Below are positions 10,393 to 22,473 of a stretch of DNA of 26,943 nucleotides, piece after piece. Each line of letters opens with the position of its first letter. Position 1 is the first letter of the stretch. Origin of the DNA: Saccoglossus kowalevskii. Lineage: Eukaryota; Hemichordata; Enteropneusta; Harrimaniidae. Position numbers and translations under genes: made by a program. The notes beneath the pieces were generated by a model, which was not told the DNA's origin, did no database searches, and saw only the letters and a list, made by a program, of their open reading frames with translations. Location of the stretch: positions 1 through 26,943 of the forward strand of contig NW_003115931.1 in assembly GCF_000003605.2 (NCBI RefSeq), in the 5' to 3' direction.

Positions 10393-11321
10393 GGTCGGCT
10401 ATAGTGGATGTCAGCTATTAAAATTGCGTACAAAGCTGTACAAAGTGAGTGCAAAGTTGGTAGAATAGCGTTTATGTTTGAAGTAAGTTGTTGTCATATC
10501 TAACCGTAAAATTATAAAGTACGGACAGTGAATAAAATGCAAGTGAACGTCTCGTATATTAGAATATTGCCCTATGAGCTTACCGTAGCTTGTCCTAAAG
10601 CATCCTAAAACGATAGGAAAAGCATTGGAAAAGTAGGTGGGTTTGCTAATACATTTTACCTAAGTCATTGTAATATCGACAACACGGTTAAAAATATAGT
10701 AAAATGGGCAAATGTGTTGGAAAAGTCTTATACATTAGCAGATTATACCACTATGAAACCGTGAAATGATAAACAAACTGCTTACAAAGTAGTGAAAAGT
10801 AGTTGTAAAGTTAGCAAAATTACATGGAAATGTGACCTATGTTGTTATATTATTGATACCCATAGTTAAATGTTAGGAAACGTGAATTAATATGTCGTAA
10901 ATGACCGTTTACTAACGTACTGACTTTCGAAGCATGGATAGGTCATATGTCAACTTACGAAAGACACACGTGATACGAATGACAATTCGAAACACTTTCA
11001 AACATTAAATGGCCGCCAATTCGAATAAAATTCAAATGATCCCAGTAGTCGAGTGATCATGTGATGGACCTGTCACAAAAGTTAAGATCAATAGGGCGTG
11101 CCTCGTAATTGCATGGGAGACTACTTGAGCTAACAAGGTTGTTAAATACATTTTTTGGGGGTTCCCGAAACAAACATGGAATACATAAAGTATTTTTTTG
11201 TATTTTTATTATTGAAATGTTACACCTTTATAGCAGAAAGTCGTGCTGGTTATTTTGATAATTTAAGTTTATAGAATGTTTAAAAATGTGCACGTAGTTT
11301 CAATGCACAACTCCCTCTTGC
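10393..11321 (+). repeat. Satellite unit 12 (929 bp, type A)
   Basis: Complete type A monomer with a G-type arm. It shares GAAGTAAG and GTCCTAAAGC with unit 3, about nine monomers upstream, and its second half resembles unit 5. The HindIII site is lost (ACAAGGTT). Confidence 0.95.
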
Positions 11322-12247
11322 GGTCGGCTATAGTGGATGTCAGCTATTAAAATTGCGTACAAAGCTGTACAAAGTGAGTGCAAAGTTGGTAGAATAGCGT
11401 GTATGTTTGAACTAAGTTGTTGTCATATCTAACTGTAAAATTATAAAAGTACGGAAAGTGAATAAAATGCAAGTGAAACGTCTCGTATATTAGAATAGTG
11501 CCCTATGAGCTTACCGTAGCATGTTCTAAAGCATCCTAAAACGATAGGAAAAGCATTGGAAAAGTAAGTGGGTTTGCTAATACATTTTACCTAAGTCATT
11601 TTAATATCGACAACACGGTTAAAATATAGTAAAATGGGCAATGTGTGGAAAAGTCTATACATTAGCAGATATACCACTATTGAAACCGTGAAATGATAAA
11701 CAAACTGAATACAAAGTAGTGAAAAGTAGTTGTGAAGTTTGCAAAATTACATGGAAATGTGACTATGTTGTTATATATCGACACCCATAGTTAAATGTTA
11801 GGAAAAGTGAATTAATATGCCGTAAATGGCCCGTTTACTAACGTACTGACTTTCGAAGCATTGATAGGTCAGAGGTCAACTTACGGGCGACAAACGTGAA
11901 ACGAATGACAATTCGAAACACTTCCAAAGATTAAATGGCCGCCAATTCGGATAAAATTCAAATGATCCCAGTAGTTGAGTGATCTTGTGATTGGCCTGTC
12001 ACAAAAGTTAGGATCTATCGGGCGCGGCTAGTAATTGCATGGGAGACTACTTGAGCTAACAAGCTAGTGAAATACATTTTTTTTGGTTCCGAAACAAACA
12101 TGGAAAAGACATAAAGTATTTTTTTGTATTTTTATTATTGAAATGTAACACCTTTATAGCAGAAAGTCGTGCTGGTTATTTTGATAATTTAAGTTTATAG
12201 AATGTTTAAAAATGTGCACGTAGTTTCAATGCACAACTCCCTCTTGC
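11322..12247 (+). repeat. Satellite unit 13 (926 bp, type A) with dense indels and a well-preserved 5S-like segment
   Basis: Type A monomer with a G-type arm. Indels cluster at about 11445-11890 (AAAAGTACGG, GTGAAACGTC, GGGCAATGTGTGG, GTGACTATG). Its 5S-like segment has the 5S-closer form TATCGGGCGCGGCTAG, and the HindIII site is lost (AAGCTAGTG). Confidence 0.93.
11997..12047 (+). pseudogene. 5S rRNA-like segment, unit 13
   Basis: Same 5S-like segment with GTTAGGATCTATCGGGC for box A plus intermediate element, and GGCTAGTAATTGCATGGG for box C. It retains CGGGCGCGG, which is close to the CGGGC(G/C)(C/T)GG of invertebrate 5S genes. This form is closer to 5S than the usual AATAGGGCGTGCCTCG. 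Confidence 0.66.
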
Positions 12248-13176
12248 GGTCGGCTATAGTGGATGTCAGCTATTAAAATTGCGTACAAAGCTGTACAAAG
12301 TGAGTGCAAAGTTGGTAGAATAGCGTTTATGTTTGAAGTAAGTTGTTGTCATATCTAACTGTAAAATTATAAAGTACGGAAAGTGAATAAAATGCAAGTG
12401 AACGTCTCGTATATTAGAATAGTGCCCTATGAGCTTACCGTAGCATGTTCTAAAGCATCCTAAAACGATAGGAAAAGCATTGGAAAAATAGGTGGGTTTG
12501 CTAATACATTTTACCTAAGTCTTGGTAATATCGACAACACGGTTAAAAATATAGTAAAATGGGCAAATGTGTTGGAAAAGTCTTATACATTAGCAGATTA
12601 TACCACTATGAAACCGTGAAATGATAAACAAACTGCTTACAAAGTAGTGAAAAGTAGTTGTAAAGTAAGCAAAATTACATGGAAATGTGACCTATGTTGT
12701 TATATTATTGACACCCATAGTTAAATGTTAGGAAAAGTGAATTAACATGTCGTAAATGGCCGTTTACTAACGTACTGACTTTCAAAGCATAGATAGGTCA
12801 GAGGTCAACTTACGAAAGACACACGTGAAACGAATGACAATTCGAAATACTTCCAAAGATTAAATGGCCGCCAATTCGAATAAAATTCAAATGATCCCAG
12901 TAGTCGAGTGATCATGTGATGGACATGTCACAAAAGTTAAGATCAATACGGCGTGCCTCGTAATTGCATGGGAGACTACTTGAGCTAACAAGCTTGTTAA
13001 ATACATTTTTTGGTTCCAAAACAAACATGGAAAAGATATAAAGTATTTTTTTTTGTATTTTTATTATTGAAATGTAACACCTTTATAGCAGAAAGTCGTG
13101 CTGGTTATTTTGGTAATTTAAGTTTATAGAATGTTTAAATATTTGCACGTATTTTCAATGCACAACTCCCTCTTGC
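12248..13176 (+). repeat. Satellite unit 14 (929 bp, type A)
   Basis: Complete type A monomer. The 5' part has the GAAGTAAG variant of units 3 and 12; the second half switches to the CTTCCAAAGATT form. The 3' arm is T-type and stays so through unit 22. Confidence 0.95.
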
Positions 13177-14104
13177 GGTCGGCTATTGTGGATGTCAGCT
13201 ATAAAAATTGCGTACAAAGCAGTACAAAGTGAGTGCAAAGTTTGTAAAATAGCGTGTATGTTTGAACTAAGTTTTTGTCATATCTAACCGTAAAATTATA
13301 AAGTACGGAAAGTGAATAAAATGCAAGTGAACGTCTCGTATATTAGAATAGTGCCCTATGAGCTTACTGTAGCATGTTCTAAAACATCCTAAAACGATAG
13401 GAAAAGCTTTAGAAAAGTAGGTAGTTTTGCTAATACATTTTACCTAAGTCATTGTAATATCGACAACACGGTTAAAAATATAGAAAAAATGAGCAAAGGT
13501 GTTGGAAAAGTCTTATACATTAGCAGATTATACCACTATGAAACCGTGAAATGATAAACAAACTGATTACAAAGTAGTGAAAGGTAGTTGTAAAGTTAGC
13601 AAAATTACTTAGAAATGTGACCTATGTTGTTATATTATTGACACCCATAGTTAAATGTTAGGAAAAGTGAATTAATATGTCGTAAATGGCCGTTTACTAA
13701 CGTACTGACTTTCGAAGCATAGATAGGTCAGAGGTCAACTTACGAAAGACACACGTGAAACGAATGACAATTCGAAACACTTCCAAAGATTAAATGGCCG
13801 CCAATTCGAAGTAAATTCAAATGATCCCAGTAGTCGAGTGATCATATGATGGACATGTCACAAAAGTTAAGATCAATAGGGCGTGCCTCGTAATTGCATG
13901 GGAGACTACTTGAGCTAACAAGCTTGTTAAATACATTTTTTGGTTCCAAAACAAACATGGAAAAGACAGAAAGTATTTTTTTGCATTTTTTTTATTGAAA
14001 TGTAACACCTTTATAGCAGAAAGTCGTGCTGGTTATTTTGATAATTTAAGTTTATAAAATGTTTAAAAATTTGCACGTATTTTCAATGCACAACTCCCTC
14101 TTGC
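13177..14104 (+). repeat. Satellite unit 15 (928 bp, A/B hybrid)
   Basis: The central segment is a hybrid. It begins as type A (GACAACACGG), continues as type B (ATAGAAAAAATGAGC), then returns to type A (GGAAAAGTCTTATACATTAG). Confidence 0.95.
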
Positions 14105-15034
14105 GGTCGGCTATAGTGGATGTCAGCTAATGAAATTGCGTACAAAGCTGTACAAAGTGAGTGCAAAGTTGGTAGAATAGCGTGTATGTTTGAACTAAGT
14201 TGTTGTCATGTCTAACCGTAAAATTATAAAGTACGGAAAGTGAATATAATGCAAGTGAACGTCTCGTATATTAGAATAGTGCCTTATGAGCTTACCGTAT
14301 CATGTTCTAAAACATCCTAAAACGATAGGAAAAGCATTAGAAAAGTAGGTGGGTTTGCTAATACATTTTACCTAAGTCAATGTAATATCGACAACACGGT
14401 TAAAAATATAGTAAAATGGGCAAATGTGTTGGAAAAGTCTTATACATTAGCAGATTATACCACTATAAAACCATGAAATGATAAACAAACTGATTACAAA
14501 GTAGTGAAAAGCGGTTGTAAAGTTAGCAAAATTACATGGAAATGTGACCTATGTTGTTATATTATTGAGACCCATAGTTAAATTTTAGGAAAAGTGAATT
14601 AATATGTCGTAAATGGCCGTTTACTAACGTACTGACTTTCGAAGCATGGATAGGTCATAGGTCAACTTACGAAAGACACACGTGAAACGAATGACAATTC
14701 GAAACACTTTCAAACATTAAATGGTCGCCAATTCGAATAAAATTCAAATGATCCCAGTAGTCGAGTGATCATGTGATGGACCTGTCACAAAAGTTAAGAT
14801 CAATAGGGCGTGCCTCGTAATTGCATGGGAGACTACTTGAGCTAACAAGCTTGTTAATTACATTTTTGTTTGGTTCCGAAACAAACATGGAAAAGACATA
14901 ACGTATTTTTTTGTATTTTTATTTTTGAAATGTAACACCTTTTTAGCAGAAAGTCGTGCTGGTTATTTTGATAATTTAAGTTTATAGAATGTTTAAAAAT
15001 TTGCACGTATTTTCAATGCACAACTCCCTCTTGC
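14105..15034 (+). repeat. Satellite unit 16 (930 bp, type A)
   Basis: Complete type A monomer with a T-type arm. The arm has TTAATTACATTTTTGTTTGG and CCTTTTTAGCAG. Unit 17 shares both, and unit 20 shares the latter. Confidence 0.95.
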
Positions 15035-15965
15035 GGTCGGCTATAGTGGATGTCAGCTATAAAAAATGCGTACAAAGCTGTACAAAGTGAGTGCAAAGTT
15101 GGTAGAATAGCGTGTATGTTTGAACTAAGTTGTTGTCATATCTAACCGTAAAATTATAAAGTACGGAAAGTGAACAAAATGCAAGTGAACGTCTCGTATA
15201 TTAGAATAGTGCCCTATGAGCTTACCGTAGCATGTTCTAAAACATCCTAAAACGATAGGAAAAGCGTTAGAAAAGTAGGTGGGTTTGCTAATACATTTTA
15301 CGTAAGTCATTGTAATATCGACCCCACAGTTAAAAATATAGAAAAAATGAGCAAATGTGCTGGAATAGCCTCATATATTAGCAGATTAAACCATTATGAA
15401 TCCGAGAAATGACAAACAAACTGATTACAAAGTAGTGAAAAGTGGTTGCAAAGTTAGCAAAATTACATGGAAATGTGACCTATGTTGTTATATTATCGAC
15501 ACCCATAGTTAAATGTTAGGAAAAGTGAATTAATATGTCGTAAATGGCCGTTTACTAACGTACTGACTTTCGAAGCATGGATAGGTCATAGGTCAACTTA
15601 CGAAAGACACACGTGAAACGAATGACAATTCGAAACACTTTCAAACATTAAATGGCCGCCAATTCGAATAAAATTCAAATGATCCCAGTAGTCGTGTGAT
15701 CATGTGATGGACCTGTCACAAAAGTTAAGATCAATAGGGCGTGCCTCGTAATTGCATGTGAGACTACTTGAGCTAACAAGCTTGTTAATTACATTTTTGT
15801 TTGGTTCCGAAACAAACATGGAAAAAACATAACGTATTTTCTTGTATTTTTATTTTTGAAATGTAACACCTTTTTAGCAGAAAGTCGTGCTGGTTATTTT
15901 GATAATTTAAGTTTATAGAACGTTTAAAAATTTGCACGTATTTTCAATGCACAACTCCCTCTTGC
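15035..15965 (+). repeat. Satellite unit 17 (931 bp, type B)
   Basis: Complete type B monomer (GACCCCACAG, GAAAAAATGAGC, GCCTCATATATTAG) with a T-type arm shared with unit 16. Confidence 0.95.
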
Positions 15966-16893
15966 GGTCGGCTATAGTGGATGTCAGTTAATAAAATTGC
16001 GTACAAAGCTGTACAAAGTGAGTGCAAAGTTTGTAGAATAGCGTGTATGTTTGAACTAAGTTGTTGTCATGTCTAACCGTAAAATTATAAAGTACTGAAA
16101 GTGAATATAATGCAAGTGAACGTCTCGTATATTAGAATAGTGCCCTAGGAGCTTACCGTAGCATGTTCTAAAACATCCTAAAACGATAGGAAAAGCATTG
16201 GAAAAGTTGGTGGGTTTGCTAATACATTTTACCTAAGTCATTGTAATATCGACCCCACAGTTAAAAATATAGAAAAAATGAGCAAATGTGTTGGAAAAGC
16301 CTCATATATTAGCAGATTATACCACTATGAATCCGTGAAATAATAAACAAACTGATTACAAAGTAGTGAAAAGTGGTTGTAAAGTTAGCAAAATTACATT
16401 GAAATGTGACATATGTTGTTATATTATTGAGACCCATAGTTAAATGTTAGGAAAAGTGAATTAATATGTCGTAAATGGCCGTTTACTAACGTACTGACTT
16501 TCGAAGCATGGATAGGTCCTAGGTCAACTTACGAAAGACACACGTGAAACGAATGACAATTCGAAACACTTCCAAAGATTAAATGTCCGCCAATTCGAAA
16601 AAATTCAAATGATACTAGTAGTCGAGTGATCATGTGATTGGCCTGTCACAAAAGTTATGATCAATAGGGCGTGCCTCGTAATTGCATGGGAGACCAATTG
16701 AGCTAACAAGCTTGTTAAATACATTTTTTTTGGTTCCGAAACAAACATGGAAAAGACATAAAGTATTTTTTTGTATTTTTATTATTGAAATGTAACACCT
16801 TTAAGCAGAAAGTCGTGCTGGTTATTTTGATAATTTAAGTTTATAGAATGTTTAAAAATTTGCACGTATTTTCAATGCACAATTCCCTCTTGC
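15966..16893 (+). repeat. Satellite unit 18 (928 bp, type B)
   Basis: Complete type B monomer with one type A base (GTGTTGG). Just before the 5S-like segment it has GATTGGCCTGTCAC, shared with units 13 and 19. A small deletion gives ATTCGAAAAAATTC. Confidence 0.95.
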
Positions 16894-17823
16894 GGTCGGC
16901 TATAGTGGATGTCAGCTATTAAAATTGCGTACAAAGCTGTACAAAGTGAGTGCAAAGTTGGTAGAATAGCGTGTATGTTTGAACTAAGTTGTTGTCATAT
17001 CTCACCGTAAAATTATAAAGTACGGAAAGTGAATAAAATGCAAGTGAACGTCTCGTATATTAGAATAGTGCCCTATGAGCTTACCGTAACATGTTCTAAA
17101 ACATACTCAAGAGATAGGAAAAGCATTAGAAAATTAGGTGGGTTTGCTAATACATTTTACCTAAGACATTGTAATATCGACCGCACAGTTAAAAATATAG
17201 AAAAAATGAGCAAATGTGCTGGAAAAGCCTCATATATTAGCAGATTATACCACTATGAATCCGTGAAATAATAAACAAACTGATTACAAAGTAGTGAAAA
17301 GTGGCTGTAAAGTTAGCAAAATTACATGGAAATGTGACCTATGTTGTTATATTATCGACACCCATAGTTAAATGTTAGGAAAAGTGAATTAATATGTCGT
17401 AAATGGCCGTTTACTAACGTACTGACTTTCGAAGCATAGATAGGTCAGAGGTCAACTTACGAAAGACACACGTGAAACGAATGACAATTCGAAACACTTC
17501 CAAAGATTAAATGGCCGGCAATTCGAAAAAAATCAAATGATCCCAGTAGTCGAGTGATCATGTGATTGGCCTGTCACAAAAGTTAAGATCTATCGGGCGT
17601 GGCTAGTAATTGCATGGGAGACTACTTGAGCTAACAAGCTTGTTAAATACATTTATGTTTGGTTCCGCAACTAACATGGAAAAGACATAACGTATTTTTT
17701 TGTATTTTTATTATTGAAATGTAACACCTTTATAGCAGAAAGTCGTGCTGGTTATTTTGATAATTTAAGTTTATAAAATGTTTAAAAATTTGCACGTATT
17801 TTCAATGCACAACTCCATCTTGC
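16894..17823 (+). repeat. Satellite unit 19 (930 bp, type B) with opened sense frame and best 5S-like segment
   Basis: Complete type B monomer. Four substitutions at 17105, 17108, 17111 and 17112 remove the stop codon that closes the sense frame in the other units. Its 5S-like segment (17572-17630) is the best match to 5S rRNA in the window. Confidence 0.95.
17572..17630 (+). pseudogene. 5S rRNA-like segment (3' half with internal promoter boxes), unit 19
   Basis: From AAAAGTTAAG through GCATGGGAGAC, this segment aligns without gaps to the region of animal 5S rRNA running from box A (AAGCTAAG in vertebrates) to box C (ending GGATGGGAGAC). By eye 33 of 45 bases match the vertebrate form, and 26 of 30 match from TCGGGC onward. 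The mismatches are concentrated in a 5-bp gap region. Upstream, CCTGTCAC resembles the 5S CTGATCTC. The 5' third of 5S is not recognisable, so this is a fragment or relic, not a working 5S gene. In eukaryotic 5S genes this part holds the TFIIIA-bound internal control region. Alternative: convergence, unlikely given the match length and correct box spacing. Confidence 0.7.
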
Positions 17824-18754
17824 GGTCGGCTATAGTGGATGTCACCTATAAAAATTGCGTACAAAGCTATACAAAGTGAGTGCAAAGTTGGTAGAATAGC
17901 GTGTATGTTTGAACTAAGTTGTTTTCATATCTAACCGTAAAATTATAAAGTACGGAAAGTGAATAAAATGCAAGTGAACGTCTCGTATATTAGAATAGTG
18001 CCCTATGAGCTTACCGTAGCATGTTCTAAAACATCCTAAAACGATAGGAAAAGCATTAGAAAAGTAGGTGGTTTTGCTAATACATTTTACCTAAGTCATT
18101 GTAATATCGACAACACGGTTAAAAATATAGAAAAAATCAGCAAAGGTGTGGAAAAGTCTTATACATTAGCAGATTATACCACCATGAAACCGTGAAATGA
18201 TAAACAAACTGATTACAAAGTAGTGAAAAGTAGTTGTAAAGTTAGCAAAATTACATGGAAATGTGACCTATTTTGTTATATTATTGACGCCCATAGTTAA
18301 ATGTTAGAAAAGTGAATTAATATGTCGTAAATGGCCGTTTACTAACGTACTGACTTTCGAATGCATAAGAAAAGGTCAGAGGTCAACTTACGAAAGACAC
18401 ACGTGAAACGAATGACAATTCGAAACACTTCTAAAGATTAAATGGCCGCCAATTCGAATATAATTCAAATGATCCCAGTAGTCGAGTGATCATGTGATGG
18501 ACATGTCACAAAAGTTAAGATCAATAGGGCGTGACTCGTAATTGCATGGGAGACTACTTGAGCTAACAAGCTTGTTAAATACATTTTTTTTGGTTCCGAA
18601 ACAAACATGGAAAAGACATAACGTATTTTTTTGTATTTTTATTTTTGAAATGTAACACCTTTTTAGCAGAAAGTCGTGCTGGTTATTTTGATAATTTAAG
18701 TTTATAGAATGTTTAAAAATTTACACGTATTTTCAATGCACAACACCCTCTTGC
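17824..18754 (+). repeat. Satellite unit 20 (931 bp, A/B hybrid)
   Basis: Hybrid central segment (type A start, GAAAAAATCAGC, type A end). It has a local rearrangement, GAATGCATAAGAAAAGGTCAG, where other units read GAAGCATGGATAGGTCA. Confidence 0.94.
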
Positions 18755-19686
18755 GGTCGGCTATAATGGATGTCAGCTATTAAAATTGCGTACAAAGCTG
18801 TACAAAGTGAGTGCAAAGTTGGTAGAATAGCGTGTATGTTTGAACTAAGTTGTTGTCATTTCTAACCGTAAAATTATAAAGTACGGACAGTGAATAAAAT
18901 GCAAGTGAACGTCTCGTATATTAGAATAGTGCCCTATGAGCTTACCGTAGCATGTTCTAACACATCCTAAAACGATAGGAAAAGCATTAGAAAAGTAGGT
19001 GGTTTTGCTAATACATTTTACCTAAGTCATTGTAATATCGACAACACGGTTAAAAATATAGAAAAAAACGAGCAAAGGTGTTGGAAAAGTCTTATACATT
19101 AGCAGATTATACCACTATGAAACCGTGAAATGATAAACAAACTGATTACAAAGTAGTGAAAAGTAGTTGTAAAGTTAGCAAAATTACATGGAAATGTGAC
19201 CTATGTTGTTATATTATCGACACCCATAGTTAAATGTTAGGAAAAGTGAATTAATATGTCGTAAATGGCCGTTTACTGACGTACTGACTTTCGAAGCATG
19301 GATAGGTCATAGGTCAACTTACGAAAGACACACGTGATACGTATGACAATTCGAAACACTTTCAAACATTAAATGGCCGCCAATTCGAATAAAATTCAAA
19401 TGATCCCAGTAGTCGAGTGATCATGTGATGAACCTGTCAGAAAAGTTAAGATCAATAGGGCGTGCCTCTTAATTGCGTGGGAGAGTACTTGAGCTAACAA
19501 GCTTATTAAATACATTTTTTTTTGGTTCCGAAACAAACATGGAAAAGACAGAAAGTATTTTTTTGCATTTTTATTATTGAAATGTAACACCTTTATAGCA
19601 GAAAGTCGTGCTGGCTATTTTGATAATTTAAGTTTATAAAATGTTTAAAAATTTGCACGTATTTTCAATGCACAACTCCATCTTGC
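18755..19686 (+). repeat. Satellite unit 21 (932 bp, A/B hybrid)
   Basis: Hybrid central segment (GACAACACGG, GAAAAAAACGAGC, GTCTTATACATTAG), T-type arm, and HindIII palindrome degraded to AAGCTTATTA. Confidence 0.95.
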
Positions 19687-20618
19687 GGTCGGCTATAGTG
19701 GATGTCAGCTATAAAAATTGCGTACAAAGCTGTACAAAGTGAATGCAAAGTTGGTAGAATAGCGTGTATGTTTGAACTAAGTTGTTGTCATTTCTAATCG
19801 TAAAATTATAAAGTACGGAAAGTGAATAAAATGCAAGTGAACGTCTCGTATATTAGAATAGTGCCCTATGAGCTTACCGTAGCATGTTCTAAAACATCCT
19901 AAAACGATAGGAAAAGCATTAGAAAAGTAGGTGGTTTTGCTAATACATTTTACCTAAGTCATTGTAATATCGACAACACGGTTAAAATTATAGAGAAAAT
20001 GATCAAAGTTGTTGGAAAAGTCTTATATATTAGCAGATTATACCGCTATGAATCCGTGAAATGATAAACAAACAGCTTACAAAGTAGTGAAAAGTAGTTG
20101 TAAAGTTAGCAAAATTACATGGAAATGTGACCTATGTTGTTATATTATTGAGACCCATAGTTAAATGTTAGGAATGGTGAATTAATATGTCGTAAACGGC
20201 CGTTTACTAACGTACTGACTTTCGAAGCATGTATATGTCAGAGGTCAACTTACGAAAGACACACGTGAAACGAATGACAATTCGAAACACTTCCAAAGAT
20301 TAAATGGCCGCCAATTCGAATAAAATTCAAATGATACCAGTAGTCGAGTGATCATATGATGGACCTGTCACAAAAGTTAAGATTAATAGGGCGTGCCTCG
20401 TAATTGCATGGGAGACTACCTGAGCTAACAAGCTTGTTAAATACATTTTTTTTTTGGTTCCGAAACAAACATGGAAAATACATAAAGTATTTGTTTGTAT
20501 TTTTATTATTGAAATGTAACACCTTTATAGCAGAAAGTCGTGCTGGTTATTTTGATAATTTAAGTTTATAGAATGTTTAAAAATTTGCACGTATTTTCAA
20601 TGCACAACTCCTTCTTGC
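19687..20618 (+). repeat. Satellite unit 22 (932 bp, A/B hybrid)
   Basis: Hybrid central segment with private changes (ATAGAGAAAATGATC). It is the last of the run of hybrid units and has a T-type arm with a long T-run. Confidence 0.95.
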
Positions 20619-21546
20619 GGTCGGCTATAGTGGATGTCAGCTATTAAAATTGCGTACAAAGCAGTACAAAGTGAGTGCAAAGTTGGTAGAATAGCGTGTA
20701 TGTTTGAACTAAGTTGTTGTCATATCTAACCGTAAAATTATAAAGTACGGAAAGTGAATAAAATGCAAGTGAACGTCTCGTATATTAGAATAGTGCCCTA
20801 TGAGCTTACCGTAGCATGTTCTAAAGCATCCTAAAACGATAGGAAAAGCACTGGAAAAGTAGGTGGGTTTGCTAATACATTTTACCTAAGTCATTGAAAT
20901 ATCGACCCCACAGTTAAAAATATAGAAAAAATGAGCAAATGTGCTGGAAAAGCCTCATATATTAGCAGATTATACCACTATGAATCCGTGAAATGACAAA
21001 CAAACTAATTACAAAGTAGTGAAAAGTGGTTGCAAAGTTAGCAAAATTACATGGAAATGTGACCTATGTTGTTATATTATCGACGCCCATAGTTAAATGT
21101 TAGGAAAAGTGAATTAATATGTCGTAAATGGCCGTTTACTAACATACTGACTTTCGAAGCATGGATAGGTCATAGGTCAACTTACGAAAGACACACGTGA
21201 TACGAATGACAATTCGAAACACTTTCAGACATTAAATGGCCGCCAATTCGAATAAAATTCAAATGATCCCAGTAGTCGAGTGATCATGTGATGGACCTGA
21301 CACAAAAGTTAAGATCAATAGGGCGTGCCTCGTAATTGCATGGGAGACTACTTGAGCTAACAAGCTTGTTAAATACATTTTTTTTGGTTCCGAAACAAAC
21401 ATGGAATACTTAAAGTATTTTTTTGTATTTTTATTATTCAAATGTAACACCTTTATAGCAGAAAGTTGTGCTGGTTATTTTGATAATTTAAGTTTATAGA
21501 ATGTTTAAAAATGTGCACGTAGTTTCAATACACAACTCCCTCTTGC
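20619..21546 (+). repeat. Satellite unit 23 (928 bp, type B)
   Basis: Complete type B monomer with a G-type arm preceded by ATGGAATACTTAAAG. It shares CTTTCAGACATT with unit 24 and TCGACGCCCATAG with unit 25. Confidence 0.95.
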
Positions 21547-22473
21547 GGTCGGCTGTAGTGGATGTCAGCTATTAAAATTGCGTACAAAGCTGTACAAAGT
21601 GAGTGCAAAGTTGGTAGAATAGCGTGTATGTTTGAACTAAGTTGTTGTCATATTTAACCGTAAAATTATAAAGTACGGAAAGTGAATAAAATGCAAGTGA
21701 ACGTCTCGTATATTAGAATAGTGCCCTATGAGCTTACCGTAGCATGTTCTAAAGCATCCTAAAACGATAGGAAAAGCATTGGAAAAGTAGGTGGGTTTGC
21801 TAATACATTTTACCTAAGTCATTGTAATATCGACAACACGGTTAAAAATATAGTAAAATGGGCAAATGTGTTGGAAAAATCTTATACATTAGCAGATTAT
21901 ACCACTATGAAACCGTGAAATGATAAACAAACTGCTTACAAAGTAGTGACAAGTAGTTGTAAAGTTAGCAAAATTACATGGAAATGTGACCTATGTTGTT
22001 ATATTATTGAGACCCATAGTTAAATGTTAGGAAAAGTGAATTAATATATCGTAAATGGCCGTTTACTAACGTACTGACTTTCGATGCATGGATAGGTCAT
22101 AGGTCAACATACGAAAGACACACGTGATACGAATGACAATTCGAAACACTTTCAGACATTAAATGGCCGCCAATTCGAATAAAATTCAAATGATCCCAGT
22201 AGTCGAGTGATCATGTGATGGACCTGGCACAAAAGTTAAGATCAATAGGGCGTGCCTCGTAATTGCATGGGAGACTACTTGAGCTAACAAGCTTGCTAAA
22301 TACATTTTTTTTGGTTCCGAAAAAAACATGGAATACTTAAAGTATTTTTTTGTATTTTTATTATTGAAATGTAACACCTTTATAGCAGAAAGTCGTGCTG
22401 GTTATTTTGATAATTTAAGTTTATAGAATGTTTAAAAATGTGCACGTAGTTTCAATGCACAACTCCCTCTTGC
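21547..22473 (+). repeat. Satellite unit 24 (927 bp, type A)
   Basis: The only type A unit in the right-hand third, flanked by type B units, with a G-type arm. The second half resembles unit 8 (GACAAGTAG beside GCCAAGTAG, AATATATCG, GACCTGGCAC). Confidence 0.95.

Noticed and set aside
13817-14008. Recurrent minus-strand frames of 61-72 codons (13817-14008, 19396-19590, 21259-21450, 22186-22377, 25578-25796)
   Set aside because: They are the same antisense frame across the 5S-like segment and T-run of different monomers, open in only a minority of units. Their recurrence reflects repetition of the DNA, and they vary through indels in the T-runs.
15125-15310. Minus-strand 61-codon frame in unit 17
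   Set aside because: It is antisense to the central region of the monomer, is present in one unit only, and has no family resemblance.
17029-17271. 80-codon plus-strand open frame as a protein-coding gene
   Set aside because: It is open only in unit 19. Its outermost start is GTG, the first ATG is at 17038, and the other units stop after about 23 codons. It lies wholly inside a satellite monomer and has no recognisable domain, so it is reported as an oddity, not a CDS.
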